Below, one piece after another: positions 46,893-55,945 of a stretch of 64,000 nt of DNA. A program made the position numbers and the translations under genes. Position 1 is the first letter of the stretch. Every line of letters starts with the position of its first letter. The notes below the pieces were generated by a model, which worked only from the letters and a program-made list of their open reading frames with translations, was not told the origin of the DNA and ran no database searches. Origin of the DNA: Neomegalonema perideroedes DSM 15528 (GTDB lineage Bacteria > Pseudomonadota > Alphaproteobacteria > Rhodobacterales > Rhodobacteraceae); the NCBI RefSeq assembly GCF_000374145.1, contig NZ_KB893654.1:392221-456220 (forward strand), written 5' to 3'.

Positions 46893-48682
46893 TCTTCTCC
46901 GAACTGGAGACGATGGAAGCGGGCGTAGAGCCCGCCGCGCGCGAGCAGCTCGGCGTGGCGTCCGCTTTCGGCCAGCCGCCCCTGATCCAGCACCAGAATC
47001 CGATCCGCCGAGCGGATGGTCGAGAGCCGATGCGCCACCACGAGGGCGGTGCGGCCTTTCATCAGCCGCGCCATGGCCTCCTGGATCTTGGCTTCGGATT
47101 CGGCGTCGAGGGCGCTGGTGGCTTCGTCGAGCAGCAGAATCGGGGCGTCGCGGAGCATGGCGCGGGCGATGGCGATCCTCTGGCGCTGGCCGCCCGAGAG
47201 CTTGCCGCCGCCGGTTCCGGCCATGGCCTCATAGCCGCCCGGCAGAGCCGTGACGAAGTCATGGGCGTTGGCGGCGCGGGCGGCCTCCTCGATCTCGGCC
47301 ATGGAGGCTTGCGGGGCGCCGGGGGGCCTCCCGAGGGCGATGTTCTCGCGCAGGCTGGCGTCGAAGAGGAAGGAATCCTGCGCCACATAGGCCAGAGCCT
47401 CCCGCACCGAGGCTTGCGAGACCTCGCGCAGATCTTGGCCGTCGATCCGCAGGGCGCCCTGATCCGGGTCGTAAAACCGTTCGATCAGGGCGAGGGCGGT
47501 GGATTTCCCGCCCCCTGAAAGCCCCACGAGGGCCGTGGTCTCGCCGGGCTCCGCCACGAAGCTCAGGCCGCGCAGAGCGGGTTTGTCGCCATAGGAGAAC
47601 CAGACGTCTTCGAACTCCACCCGCCCGGCCGTCGCCCGGAGCGCGGGGGCGCCGGGCTTGTCGGCCAGCGCGAGCGGCGCGTCCAGCGCGGCGTAGAGTC
47701 CGCGCACGCCCGCCATCTGGGATTCGATCTGCAGATGCAGCCGCGAGAGCCGCTTCGCCGGCTCATAGGCCATGAGCAGCGCCGTGATGAAGGCGAAGAA
47801 GCCGCCGGAGCTCTCTCCCCGGACGATGACGCTCCAGCCGCCGTAGAGAATCGCCAGAGCCACCGCGAATCCGCCGAGAGTCTCCATGATCGGGCTGGTG
47901 CGGGCCTGAAGCCGGGCGATGCGGTCGGCCTGAAGCCGCGTGGCCTCGACGGCCTCGCCCATCTGAGCCTCCATGCGCGGCTCGGCGCCGAAGGCCTTGA
48001 TCGCCCGCAGCCCTGCGCCGGTCTCCTGCGCGAGGGCGATGACATGGGCGACCATGCCGATCTCGTCGGCGGCGAGGCGCTTCATCCGCCGCACCATCCG
48101 CGAGACGCCGATGATGATCGGCGGCGCGATGACCAGCACCAGCAGCGAAAGCCGCGGATTCTGCAGGACCATCACCCCGACCAGACCGATCAGCATGGCG
48201 AGATCCCGCCCGAAGGAGACCAGCACCATTTCGATGGCGCTGCGGGCGGCGGCGGCCTGACGCACGAGCAGCATGGTCAGCTCCGCCCCGGCGGAGCGGT
48301 CGTCGAAGGCCCCGAGCCCCTGCCGCAGGCTGCGGGCGTAGACGCGGTTCTGAACCTCGGCGGTGACGGCGTTGCCCACCCGCGCGAGGATCGCCGCTTG
48401 CCCATAGGAGGCGAAGCCCTTCACCAGAAAGGCCGCCGCCACGAAGCCCGAAACCCACCAGAGCGCCGTCAGATTCTTCGCGACGAAGATCTCGTCGATC
48501 ACGTCGCGCATGATCCAGGCGCTGGCCGCCGTCGAGGCCGCCACCAGAGCCATGCAGAGAAAGGCTTTCGCGTAATCGACCTTATGCTTGGGCAGATTCT
48601 CCCGCAGCAGGCGCGCGATGAGGGGCCAAGTGTCGTCTTGAGCGCCGAAGCGGCGCGCCAGAAGCGCCTTGAGGCGGGTCAT
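46865..48682 (-). CDS. ABC exporter, MsbA-like (ABCB type)
   Basis: A 605-residue half-transporter with the membrane domain at the N-terminus (six hydrophobic segments in about 35-320) fused to an ATPase. Walker A is LVGLSGGGKST near 390, the signature LSGGQRQRIAIARAML near 495, and Walker B ILLLDEATSALDAE near 515. It most resembles lipid and drug exporters such as MsbA, which flips lipid A precursors across the inner membrane, but a lipid A gene context is missing, so this is tentative. It is convergent with phoB and divergent from the amino-acid importer genes. Confidence 0.82.
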   Translation of the reverse strand: MTRLKALLARRFGAQDDTWPLIARLLRENLPKHKVDYAKAFLCMALVAASTAASAWIMRDVIDEIFVAKNLTALWWVSGFVAAAFLVKGFASYGQAAILARVGNAVTAEVQNRVYARSLRQGLGAFDDRSAGAELTMLLVRQAAAARSAIEMVLVSFGRDLAMLIGLVGVMVLQNPRLSLLVLVIAPPIIIGVSRMVRRMKRLAADEIGMVAHVIALAQETGAGLRAIKAFGAEPRMEAQMGEAVEATRLQADRIARLQARTSPIMETLGGFAVALAILYGGWSVIVRGESSGGFFAFITALLMAYEPAKRLSRLHLQIESQMAGVRGLYAALDAPLALADKPGAPALRATAGRVEFEDVWFSYGDKPALRGLSFVAEPGETTALVGLSGGGKSTALALIERFYDPDQGALRIDGQDLREVSQASVREALAYVAQDSFLFDASLRENIALGRPPGAPQASMAEIEEAARAANAHDFVTALPGGYEAMAGTGGGKLSGGQRQRIAIARAMLRDAPILLLDEATSALDAESEAKIQEAMARLMKGRTALVVAHRLSTIRSADRILVLDQGRLAESGRHAELLARGGLYARFHRLQFGEDAKNLTAAP

Positions 48683-48827
48683 GCGGAAAGAGTCTCCTCA
48701 AGGTGGGCTCGCGCCCTGGGTGAATCGCGGGCCGGCGCCTCTCTGCGCATAGCCCGCCGCCGAACGGGGCGCCATGTTTTTCTCCCGCGTTTTTCTCCGC
48801 GTTTTCTCCCTTGAGGGCGCGCCCCCT

Positions 48828-48854
48828 CTTGACGCGATGGGAAAGCGCGTCAAG
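48828..48854. promoter_or_regulatory. Nine-base inverted repeat upstream of the amino-acid importer
   Basis: CTTGACGCG (48828-48836) and CGCGTCAAG (48846-48854) are perfect inverted repeats around nine bases, 62 bases before the binding-protein start. The left arm contains a -35-like TTGACG, so a regulator bound here could block or assist a promoter. Confidence 0.45.
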
Positions 48855-48916
48855 GATCAAGACGAAATATTGACATTCGCCTTTCAGAGGTTTGAAAGAC
48901 GAAGAGGAGGGCTTCC

Positions 48917-49738
48917 ATGAGACATGCGCCGCTGACGGCCTTCGCCGCCTTGCTGGCCTTCGCCGCTCCCGCCGCCGCCGCGGATCTGCGGATCTGCGTC
49001 GAGGGGGCTTATCCGCCCTTCTCCGAGATCTCCCCCTCCGGCGAGCTGATCGGCTTCGACATCGACATGGCCAAGGCCCTCTGCGACGAGATGGGCAAAA
49101 GCTGCGATCTCGTCGCCACCGACTGGGACGGCATCATCGAATCGCTGAACACCAAGAAATGCGACGCGATCATCGCCTCCATGTCGATCACCCCCGCCCG
49201 CATGGAGGTGGTGGACTTCACCAATAAATATTACCACACCCCCGGCGCCTTCGTGGCCGAGAAGGGCGCGGGCCTCGAAGGCACGCCCGAGGGCCTCGCG
49301 GGCAAGCGGGTCGGCGTGCAGCGCGGCACCATCCACGACGACTACATGGTCGGCGAATTCCCGAAGGCGAACCTCGTCCGCTACGGCACGCAGGAGGAGG
49401 CGACGGCGGATCTCGCGGTGGGCCGCCTCGACGCCGTGGCCGCCGACAAGGCGACGCTGGATCTCGGCTTCCTGCGCTCCGCCGACGGCGAGGGCTTCGA
49501 GTTCTTCGGCGGCGATCAGGCCGTTCCGAAATATCACGGCCCCGGCGCGGGCGTGGCGATCCGCAAGGGCGACGAGGAGCTGAAGCAGGCCTTCAACGCC
49601 GCGATCCTCGCCCTGCGCGCCGACGACCGTTATAAGACGATCAACGAGAAATATTTCCCCTATGACGTCTACGGCGCCGAGGAGGGCGAAGGCGGCTCGA
49701 CCGCCGCGCCCGCCGAAGAGGCGGTCCCCGCCGAATAA
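48917..49738 (+). CDS. Polar amino-acid ABC transporter substrate-binding protein
   Basis: A 273-residue periplasmic binding protein of the HisJ/ArgT (family 3) type. The signal peptide ends AAPAAAA near residue 21. The ligand-binding core includes CVEGAYPPFSEISPSGELIGFDIDMAKALC near 26-55 and DAIIASMSITPARMEVVDFTNKYY near 88-111, where the arginine contacts the amino-acid carboxylate. Two permeases and an ATPase follow in the same direction. Lysine, arginine, ornithine or histidine are the usual ligands of such operons. AGGAGG precedes the ATG. Confidence 0.92.
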   Translation: MRHAPLTAFAALLAFAAPAAAADLRICVEGAYPPFSEISPSGELIGFDIDMAKALCDEMGKSCDLVATDWDGIIESLNTKKCDAIIASMSITPARMEVVDFTNKYYHTPGAFVAEKGAGLEGTPEGLAGKRVGVQRGTIHDDYMVGEFPKANLVRYGTQEEATADLAVGRLDAVAADKATLDLGFLRSADGEGFEFFGGDQAVPKYHGPGAGVAIRKGDEELKQAFNAAILALRADDRYKTINEKYFPYDVYGAEEGEGGSTAAPAEEAVPAE

Positions 49739-49817
49739 GAAGCCTTGAGCGGGCGGCGTCGGGAGGATCCGGCGCCGCCCGAAATCCATATCCGGAGGCC
49801 GAAGAGGGGGACCGCCT

Positions 49818-50504
49818 GTGGAGCATCTGATCGCTTATGGCCCGGCTTTGCTGCGCGGGACCGTGCTGACCGTGACGGTCGCGGTTTGCGCGATGCTTCT
49901 GGCGACCCTTCTCGGCGCTTTGGGCGCGGCGGCCAAGATCGCGGGCGGAGGCTTCGCGCGGGGCCTCGCCGGAGTCTATTCGACCGTGGTGCGCGGCGTT
50001 CCCGAGCTCGTGCTGATGCTGCTGGCCTTTTATGGCGGACAGCGGCTGATCAACAGCCTCGCGCTGCTGACGGGCTATGAGCGGGGCCCCGACATCTCGC
50101 CTTTCGCGGCGGGGGTGGGGGTCATCGGCTTCGTCTACGGCGCCTATATGACCGAGACCTTCCGCGGCGCATGGCTGGCCGTGCCGAAAGGCCAATGGGA
50201 GGCGGCTCAGGCCAGCGGCATGTCGCCCGGCCTGACGCTCCGGCGGATCATGGCGCCTCAGGTGATGCGCCACGCCTTGCCGGGCTACGCGAATATCTGG
50301 CTGGTGCTGATCAAGGCCACGGCCATCGTCTCGATCATCGGCCTTCAGGACGTGGTGAACATCGCCGATAAGGCGGGCAAGTCTCTGCGCGAGCCTTTCA
50401 CCTTCTTCCTTGCGGTCATGATGATCTTTCTGATCCTAACCAGCCTGTCCGGCCTCCTCTTCAAGCTGATCGAGAAGCGTGTGAACAGGGGAGGCGCGGC
50501 GTGA
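49818..50504 (+). CDS. Polar amino-acid ABC transporter permease (HisQ-like)
   Basis: A 228-residue inner-membrane subunit with about five hydrophobic segments. The loop GQWEAAQASGMSPGLTLRRIMAPQVMRHALPGY near 131-160 is the coupling helix that contacts the ATPase. The start is GTG 49818 after GAGGGGGA. Its stop overlaps the second permease by four bases (GTGA), as expected for a pair that forms one heterodimeric channel. Confidence 0.92.
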   Translation: MEHLIAYGPALLRGTVLTVTVAVCAMLLATLLGALGAAAKIAGGGFARGLAGVYSTVVRGVPELVLMLLAFYGGQRLINSLALLTGYERGPDISPFAAGVGVIGFVYGAYMTETFRGAWLAVPKGQWEAAQASGMSPGLTLRRIMAPQVMRHALPGYANIWLVLIKATAIVSIIGLQDVVNIADKAGKSLREPFTFFLAVMMIFLILTSLSGLLFKLIEKRVNRGGAA

Positions 50505-51199
50505 ATTTCGACCTCATCTTCCGGCATGCGCCCGATCTGCTCCGGGGCGTCTGGACGACCCTCTGGCTGACGGGCTCTTCTTTGGCCGTCGGGCTGGTTC
50601 TGGCGGTGATCTGCGCGGTGATCCTCACCGAGCGGATTCCCGTGCTGGAATGGCTGGTGCGGGGCTTCGTCTACGTGTTCCGCGGCACGCCGCTGCTGGT
50701 TCAGCTTTACCTCGTCTATTACGGGCTGTCGCAATTCCCGGAGATCCGCCGGAGCTTCCTCTGGCCCTGGCTGCGCGAGCCGTGGTTTTGCGCGCTTCTG
50801 GTCTTTGCGCTGAACACGGCGGCCTACACCACCGAGATCCTGCGCGGCGCGATTGCGAACCTCCGGCGCGGCGAGCTGGAGGCGGCCGTGGCTTACGGCA
50901 TGTCGCCCTTCACGCGGCTGCGGCGGATCGTGCTTCCGGCGGCCTTTCGTCAGGCTTTGCCGCAATATTCCAACGAAGTGGTCTTCATGCTCCATGGCTC
51001 GGCCATCGCGAGCGTGATCACCATTCAGGACATCCTCGGCGTGGGGCGCACGATCAACGCGCGTTATTACGTGACTTATGAGGGCTTCGTTTCGGCGGCG
51101 GTCCTTTATCTGGCCGTGACCTTCGTGGTCGTGGCGATCTTCCGCCAGCTGGAGAAGCGCCTGATGCGCCATCTGGCGCCCGTCGCCGCCCCTCGCTGA
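50501..51199 (+). CDS. Polar amino-acid ABC transporter permease (HisM-like)
   Basis: A 232-residue inner-membrane subunit. It starts at GTG 50501 inside the end of the first permease gene. FRGTPLLVQLYLVYYGLSQFP near 63-82 and RGELEAAVAYGMSPFTRLRRIVLPAAFRQ near 125-152 are characteristic of family-3 amino-acid permeases, the second being the ATPase-coupling loop. It should pair with the upstream subunit. Confidence 0.92.
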   Translation: MNFDLIFRHAPDLLRGVWTTLWLTGSSLAVGLVLAVICAVILTERIPVLEWLVRGFVYVFRGTPLLVQLYLVYYGLSQFPEIRRSFLWPWLREPWFCALLVFALNTAAYTTEILRGAIANLRRGELEAAVAYGMSPFTRLRRIVLPAAFRQALPQYSNEVVFMLHGSAIASVITIQDILGVGRTINARYYVTYEGFVSAAVLYLAVTFVVVAIFRQLEKRLMRHLAPVAAPR

Positions 51200-51223
51200 T
51201 CCGCCTTTCTGGAGAGAGCCGCC

Positions 51224-51991
51224 ATGACCCTTCGCTTATCCCTCTCCGGCATCCATAAACGCTACGGCGATTTCGAGGTGCTGAAAGGCGTCTCGCTTCA
51301 GGCCCATTCAGGCGACGTGATCGTGCTGATCGGATCTTCCGGTTCGGGGAAATCGACGCTCCTGCGCTGCTGCAATCTGCTGGAGATCCCCGAAGAAGGC
51401 GAGATCCAGATCACCGGCGAGACGGTGAAGCTGGTGAAAAGCCTGCATGGGCGCAAGCCCGGCGACGCCAGACAGCTTCAGCGCCTGCGCTCGAAGCTGG
51501 GCTTCGTGTTTCAGTCCTTCAATCTCTGGGCGCATATGACGGTGCTGGAGAACGTCATCGAGGCGCCGGTCCACGTGAAGGGCCTGCCCAAGCGCGAAGC
51601 GATTGAAAAAGCGCGCGATCTTCTGGCGAAAGTGGGCGTGGTCGGCAAAGAGGACAATTATCCGAGCCAGCTCTCCGGCGGCCAGCAGCAGCGCGTGGCC
51701 ATCGCGCGGGCTCTGGCGATGGATCCTGAGGCCATGCTCTTCGACGAGCCGACTTCGGCGCTGGATCCTGAACTTGTCGGGGAAGTTTTGAAGGTCATCC
51801 GCGATCTCGCGGCGGAGGGCCGGACCATGCTCATGGTGACTCATGAGATGAATTTCGCCCGTGAGGTGGCGTCGGAGATTGTATTTCTGCATCAGGGTGT
51901 GATCGAAGAACAAGGGGCGCCGGAGGCCGTCTTCAACGCGACCCGCTCCGAACGCCTCAAGCAATTCCTCGCGCGGGCGGCGCAGAAATAA
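51224..51991 (+). CDS. Polar amino-acid ABC transporter ATP-binding protein (HisP-like)
   Basis: A 255-residue ATPase. Walker A is GSSGSGKST near 38-46, the Q-loop [18 protein letters not shown] near 90-107, the signature LSGGQQQR near 150-157, Walker [15 protein letters not shown] near 168-181 and the switch histidine in VTHEM. The long insertion [20 protein letters not shown] before the Q-loop is typical of HisP-like proteins. GGAGAG precedes the ATG. It ends the importer operon before a strong hairpin. Confidence 0.95.
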   Translation: MTLRLSLSGIHKRYGDFEVLKGVSLQAHSGDVIVLIGSSGSGKSTLLRCCNLLEIPEEGEIQITGETVKLVKSLHGRKPGDARQLQRLRSKLGFVFQSFNLWAHMTVLENVIEAPVHVKGLPKREAIEKARDLLAKVGVVGKEDNYPSQLSGGQQQRVAIARALAMDPEAMLFDEPTSALDPELVGEVLKVIRDLAAEGRTMLMVTHEMNFAREVASEIVFLHQGVIEEQGAPEAVFNATRSERLKQFLARAAQK

Positions 51992-52061
51992 CGGAGAAAA
52001 GCCGCCTCCCGCCCGCCGCGTCCGTCGGCCGCGTCCGCAAGCCGCCCGAAGCCGGAACGAA

Positions 52062-52098
52062 AAGACCCCCGCCGCCTTGGAAAAGGCGCGGGGGTCTT
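52062..52098. terminator. Hairpin between the importer operon and the NtrC-type regulator
   Basis: AAGACCCCCGC pairs perfectly with GCGGGGGTCTT, and within it GCCTT pairs with AAGGC around GGAA. Short T-rich tails lie on both strands, so it may serve both convergent units. Confidence 0.8.
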
Positions 52099-52139
52099 CG
52101 TTTGGGAGGGGGCGCCGGAAGGCTCCGGCGCGCCTTTCG

Positions 52140-53606
52140 TCAGGCGGCGTCGTCGGTCTCGGCGTCGGGATTGTCGAAGCCGAGATCCCGGACCTTGCGG
52201 TAGAGCGTCGAGCGGCCGATCCGCAATCTGCGGGCGATCTCCGACATATGGTTGTTGTATTTCTCCATGGCGAGCCGGATCATGTCGCCCTCCACCTCTT
52301 CGAGCGGGCGGATATGGCCGTCGTCGTCCAGCACGCTGAAGCCGTCGAGGCTCTTGCCGACATAAAGCCCTTCGCCGTCGGCGCCGCGCTCAGGCGCGCC
52401 GCGGCCATAGGCGTCGCCGCCCGAAGCCAGCCCGACGATCTGCGGGAAGTCGTGGAGCGTCAGCACTTCGCGATCCGAAAGCACCACCGCCCGATAGACG
52501 GCGTTCTCCAGCTGGCGGACGTTGCCGGGCCATTTGTAATTGACCAGCATGTCGATGGCCGAAGACTCGACGCCGCGCAGGGTCTTGCCCTCTTCGGCGG
52601 CGAATTTCTGGACGAAATATTGAATCAGCTCGGGGATGTCCTCGCGGCGCTCGCGGATCGGCGGCAGCGTGAGGGGGAAGACGTTGAGGCGATAAAACAG
52701 ATCCTCGCGGAATTTCCCTTCGCCCACAAGCTGTTGCAGATTGCGGTTCGTCGCCGAGATGAGGCGGATGTCCACCTTCACCGGCTTGGTCGAGCCGACG
52801 GGATCGACTTCGCCCTCTTGAATGGCGCGCAGCAGCTTGACCTGCATGCTCAGCGGCAGTTCGCCCACCTCGTCGAGGAAGAGCGTGCCGCCGCTGGCCT
52901 CCTGAAATTTGCCGTCGCGCTTGGTCGAGGCCCCGGTGAAGGAGCCCTTTTCATGGCCGAAGAGGGTGGATTCCACGAGATTCTCGGGGATCGCGCCGCA
53001 GTTCACCGCCACGAAGGGCTTGCCCGCCCGGTCGGAGGCGCCCTGAATCGCGCGGGCCATGACCTCTTTGCCGACGCCGGATTCGCCCTCGATGAGGATC
53101 GGAATATTCGACTGCGCGGCGCGCTCGGCCAGCATGATGGTCTGGCGCATCACGAGGCTTTTGGCGATGAGGTCGCTGAAGCGCAGGCGGTTGTCGGCCT
53201 TGCGCGAGAGCCGCGAGACCTCGCCCGCGAGGGTGCGCAGCTTCAGGGCGTTCTGAATCGAGACCTTCAGACGCTCGGGGCTGGCGGGCTTGACGATGAA
53301 GTCGTTGGCCCCGGCCTGCATGGACTGGACCACCGTCGCCACCGAGCCGTGCGAGGTCAGCACGATGATCGGCAGATTGGGCTTCTCGGGGCGGAGTTCG
53401 TCGATGACCGCCATGCCGTTGAGCCCCGGCATCATCAGATCCAGCAGCATGAGGTCGATCTCGGCCCCGCGCGGACTGCGCAGCAGCTCAAGGGCCTCGC
53501 GTCCGTCCGAAGCGACCACCGTGCGGTAGCCGAGCGAGCCGATCACGGATTCGAGAATGCGTCTTTGCGTAGGGTCGTCGTCGACGATGAGAATGCTTTG
53601 CGCCAT
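52140..53606 (-). CDS. Sigma-54-dependent response regulator (NtrC family)
   Basis: A 488-residue regulator. The receiver domain has Asp9-Asp11, phospho-acceptor Asp56 (LLDLMMPGLNG) and Lys106. The AAA+ domain has Walker A GESGVGKE at 174-181, a sigma-54 contact loop reading GSFTGA at 221-226 in place of the usual GAFTGA, Walker B GGTLFLDEVGE and the arginine-finger region FREDLFYRLNVFPL. A Fis-type helix-turn-helix ends the protein (NNHMSEIARRLRIGRSTLYRKV). No kinase is adjacent. It stands alone, so its regulon is unknown. Confidence 0.9.
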   Translation of the reverse strand: MAQSILIVDDDPTQRRILESVIGSLGYRTVVASDGREALELLRSPRGAEIDLMLLDLMMPGLNGMAVIDELRPEKPNLPIIVLTSHGSVATVVQSMQAGANDFIVKPASPERLKVSIQNALKLRTLAGEVSRLSRKADNRLRFSDLIAKSLVMRQTIMLAERAAQSNIPILIEGESGVGKEVMARAIQGASDRAGKPFVAVNCGAIPENLVESTLFGHEKGSFTGASTKRDGKFQEASGGTLFLDEVGELPLSMQVKLLRAIQEGEVDPVGSTKPVKVDIRLISATNRNLQQLVGEGKFREDLFYRLNVFPLTLPPIRERREDIPELIQYFVQKFAAEEGKTLRGVESSAIDMLVNYKWPGNVRQLENAVYRAVVLSDREVLTLHDFPQIVGLASGGDAYGRGAPERGADGEGLYVGKSLDGFSVLDDDGHIRPLEEVEGDMIRLAMEKYNNHMSEIARRLRIGRSTLYRKVRDLGFDNPDAETDDAA

Positions 53607-54212
53607 GATGTTCGTCCCGCCTCTGATCCATTCTTGAGCCGCCCGGACTCCCCTTCCGGTTGAGCGCGTGACGCGTTCTGGGGCGTCCCAGCGCGCGCCT
53701 CTTGCGCAAAATGCGGCGTTTCGCCTGATTCCTGCTCTTTCTTAGACGACGCCCGGCGTTCCCTTGCAAGACGTCGCGTTCAAAATGGCGCGGAATCTTT
53801 CTATGTTTCTCGAATTGATACGAGCCTTAAAATCTTAACAAAGAGTAAACGCGACTTCTTGAAGCGTCGTTTCATCTGCGAAAAAGGCGGAAAATCCGCC
53901 CGACGGGCTTGCGCCGCCCTCCCGGCGGGCCCCGCCGAGCCTCCGCCGAGCCCCCCTGCCGAGCGGGCGCCCGCGCCTTCGCGGCCCCTCCGGATCGGGC
54001 GAGCTCCTAACGATCTCTTGCGCGGTGTGGTGAAAAGGTTACGGCGCTTTTAAAACGGGGGGGATGGGACGGGCCCCCGCGCAAAACCGTTGATCTTGGC
54101 GTGCGAGCATGGGAATACCGGCTCACTGGGCGCGCGCGCCATAGCAAATAAAGAAATCGCCATGCGCCGCTTTCGCGGTGTGAGTGAACGATACAAACGA
54201 ACGGAGAGAGGG
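53607..54212. other. Divergent intergenic region before the NtrC-type and OmpA-like genes
   Basis: About 600 bases without a gene. Bases 53780-53880 are AT-rich (TTAAAATCTTAAC and similar) and probably hold the promoters of the NtrC-type regulator on the minus strand. The stretch 53880-54010 is GC-rich without visible structure. A long leader of the OmpA-like gene may begin near 54040, after TTTTAAAA. I see no tRNA or small protein. Confidence 0.4.
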
Positions 54213-55364
54213 ATGAAAGCGTTCTCCCGACTTCTCGCCGCGACGAGCCTTCTGGCTGTCGCCGGCTGCTCGACCTTGCCGGAGGCCAACTTCGGCCAGA
54301 CCTTCAGCGTCGGGCCCTTCCTGAAGCACCAGATCGTCGGCGATGGCTTCAACGCCGCCTTGGCCCGGGAATACCAGGCCATGGCCGAGTGGACCGCCAC
54401 GCGCGACGTCAACTGGTATAACGCCACCGCCTACCAGAGCCGCGCTCAGGCCGCGCTCGCCGGTCAGGCCGTCGGCCCGTGGGATCCGGCTTCGCTGGGC
54501 CTCGGCGGCGAGACCCTCGCGCTTTACCAGCGCGTGGCCTCCACCGTCGCGGCGAACCGCGACCGTCACCCGCAGGCTTGCGCCCGCGCTCAGGCGCTCT
54601 TCGACAAATATCTCGAAGAGTTGTCGCAGGGCGATCATGCGTGCTCGGATCCGAACGAGATCCGCGCGCTGCTTGAGGAAGCGCTGAACGCCTGCGGCTA
54701 TACGCCGACGGTGGCTCCGCCTCCGCCGCCCCCGCCGCCGCCTCCCCCGCCGCCTCCTCCGCCCCCGCCGCCGCCTCCCCCGCCGCCGCCGCCGCCGGTC
54801 TACGTGCCTGCGCCTGCTCCGGCCCCGGCGCCCGCTCCGGTCTACGTGCCCGCTCCGGCTCCGGCGCCTGCTCCGGTCCCGGCTCCTCAGCCGCCGGTCT
54901 ACGTGCCGGCTCCGGCGCCTGCTCCGGTCCCGGCTCCTCAGCCGCCGGTCTACGTGCCTGCGCCCGCTCCGGCCCCGGCTCCTCAGCCGCCGGTCTACGA
55001 GCAGCCGCCGGTCGTGCAGCAGCCGACCTACCCGACCCTCTACACGATCTACTTCGGCTTCGATCGCTCCGATCTGACCGCCGAGGCCAATCAGGTCGTG
55101 TCTGAGATCGTGACCGCCTTCCGCGCCTTCGGGAATCCCTTCCTGAACGTCATCGGACATGCGGACACCTCGGGCTCGAAGGCCTATAACCAGCGTCTCG
55201 CCGAGCGTCGCGCCCAGACCGTGGGCAGCGCTCTTGAGGCTCAGGGCGTGCCGCGCGGCAATCTGCGCGTCTCCGCCTCGGGCGAGCTGGCTCCGGCCGT
55301 TCCGACCGGCGACTCCGTGCGTCAGGCCGAGAACCGCCGCGTGACGGTCGAGATCGTCCGCTAA
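54213..55364 (+). CDS. OmpA-family peptidoglycan-binding lipoprotein with a 27-proline run
   Basis: A 383-residue outer-membrane lipoprotein. The lipobox is VAGC with Cys19. An N-terminal helical domain (about 25-165) is followed by 27 consecutive prolines at 169-195 and four VYVPAPAP-type repeats to about 265. The C-terminal OmpA-like domain (about 275-383) has FGFDRSDLT, GHADTSGS with the peptidoglycan-contacting aspartate, RLAERRAQTV and QAENRRV with an arginine. It should tether the outer membrane to peptidoglycan, the proline segment acting as a stiff spacer. ATG 54213 follows GGAGAGAGGG. Its synthesis should depend strongly on EF-P, also encoded here. Confidence 0.88.
   Translation: MKAFSRLLAATSLLAVAGCSTLPEANFGQTFSVGPFLKHQIVGDGFNAALAREYQAMAEWTATRDVNWYNATAYQSRAQAALAGQAVGPWDPASLGLGGETLALYQRVASTVAANRDRHPQACARAQALFDKYLEELSQGDHACSDPNEIRALLEEALNACGYTPTVAPPPPPPPPPPPPPPPPPPPPPPPPPPPVYVPAPAPAPAPAPVYVPAPAPAPAPVPAPQPPVYVPAPAPAPVPAPQPPVYVPAPAPAPAPQPPVYEQPPVVQQPTYPTLYTIYFGFDRSDLTAEANQVVSEIVTAFRAFGNPFLNVIGHADTSGSKAYNQRLAERRAQTVGSALEAQGVPRGNLRVSASGELAPAVPTGDSVRQAENRRVTVEIVR
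54798..54992 (+). repeat. Tandem VYVPAPAP-coding repeats in the OmpA-like gene
   Basis: Four units start at 54798, 54840, 54897 and 54948, each beginning GTCTACGTGCC and encoding VYVPAPAPAP followed by variable AP, VP or QPP. Unit lengths are 42, 57, 51 and 45 bases, so the length difference is always in frame. Confidence 0.9.
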
Positions 55365-55405
55365 GCGGATCGACCTCAGCCGATCAGGCGACCTGAAAAA
55401 AAGCG

Positions 55406-55434
55406 GCCCCGCGTCTTCGACGCGGGGCTGTTTT
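55406..55434 (+). terminator. Rho-independent terminator after the OmpA-like gene
   Basis: GCCCCGCGTC (55406-55415) pairs with GACGCGGGGC (55419-55428) around TTC, followed by TGTTTT. Confidence 0.88.
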
Positions 55435-55487
55435 CATGCGCGGGCGCGCTATATGCCTAAGCGATCCAGAGATTCAGGAGGCCTGAC

Positions 55488-55829
55488 ATGACCCGGAGCT
55501 TTCGTCCCGCCGCCGTTGTTCTGGCCGCCGCTTGCGCCTTCGCGCCCATGGCCGCCTTCGCGCAGGAGAGCCCGGCGCCCGGCGGTCTGAACCAGCTGGA
55601 GAGCGAACTTGACTCCGCCGCCCGCCGCGCCGCCGAGCGTCTGGCCAAGGCCGTGGAGATGGCGCTCGGCGGCATGACGATCTTCGTGGATTCGCTGCCC
55701 GCCTATCAGGCGCCGGAGATCCTGCCCAACGGCGACATCCTCATCCGGCGCATCCCGAAGGAGGCCGCCGACGCTCCGGCGAAGCCCGTCCCGGGCGCGG
55801 AGGGCTCCGACGAGGCCGTGGAGCTTTAG
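55488..55829 (+). CDS. Small exported protein of unknown function
   Basis: A 113-residue protein with a signal peptide (hydrophobic 7-22, cleavage after AAFAQ near 26). The mature part has an amphipathic helix (LNQLESELDSAARRAAERLAKAVEMALGG) and a short segment EILPNGDILIRRIP, then an acidic tail. The ILPNGDI pattern recurs in small exported alphaproteobacterial proteins, but I know of no function. AGGAGG precedes the ATG, and a terminator separates it from the OmpA-like gene. Confidence 0.75.
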   Translation: MTRSFRPAAVVLAAACAFAPMAAFAQESPAPGGLNQLESELDSAARRAAERLAKAVEMALGGMTIFVDSLPAYQAPEILPNGDILIRRIPKEAADAPAKPVPGAEGSDEAVEL

Positions 55830-55945
55830 AGGCGGGCCGCGTCGTCGCGCGTTTCGGCCGAGTTGGAAAACGCTCTCCGGCGCGGATCATCCGAGGTCGC
55901 TGCGTTCCTTGGCGTGCAAGTTCTTGGTCGGCGCGCCCAAGGGCT

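Noticed and set aside
53607..54212. Long intergenic region examined for small RNAs and tRNAs
   Set aside because: No tRNA fold or convincing hairpin-plus-T-run could be found by eye; only promoter-like AT-rich sequence.
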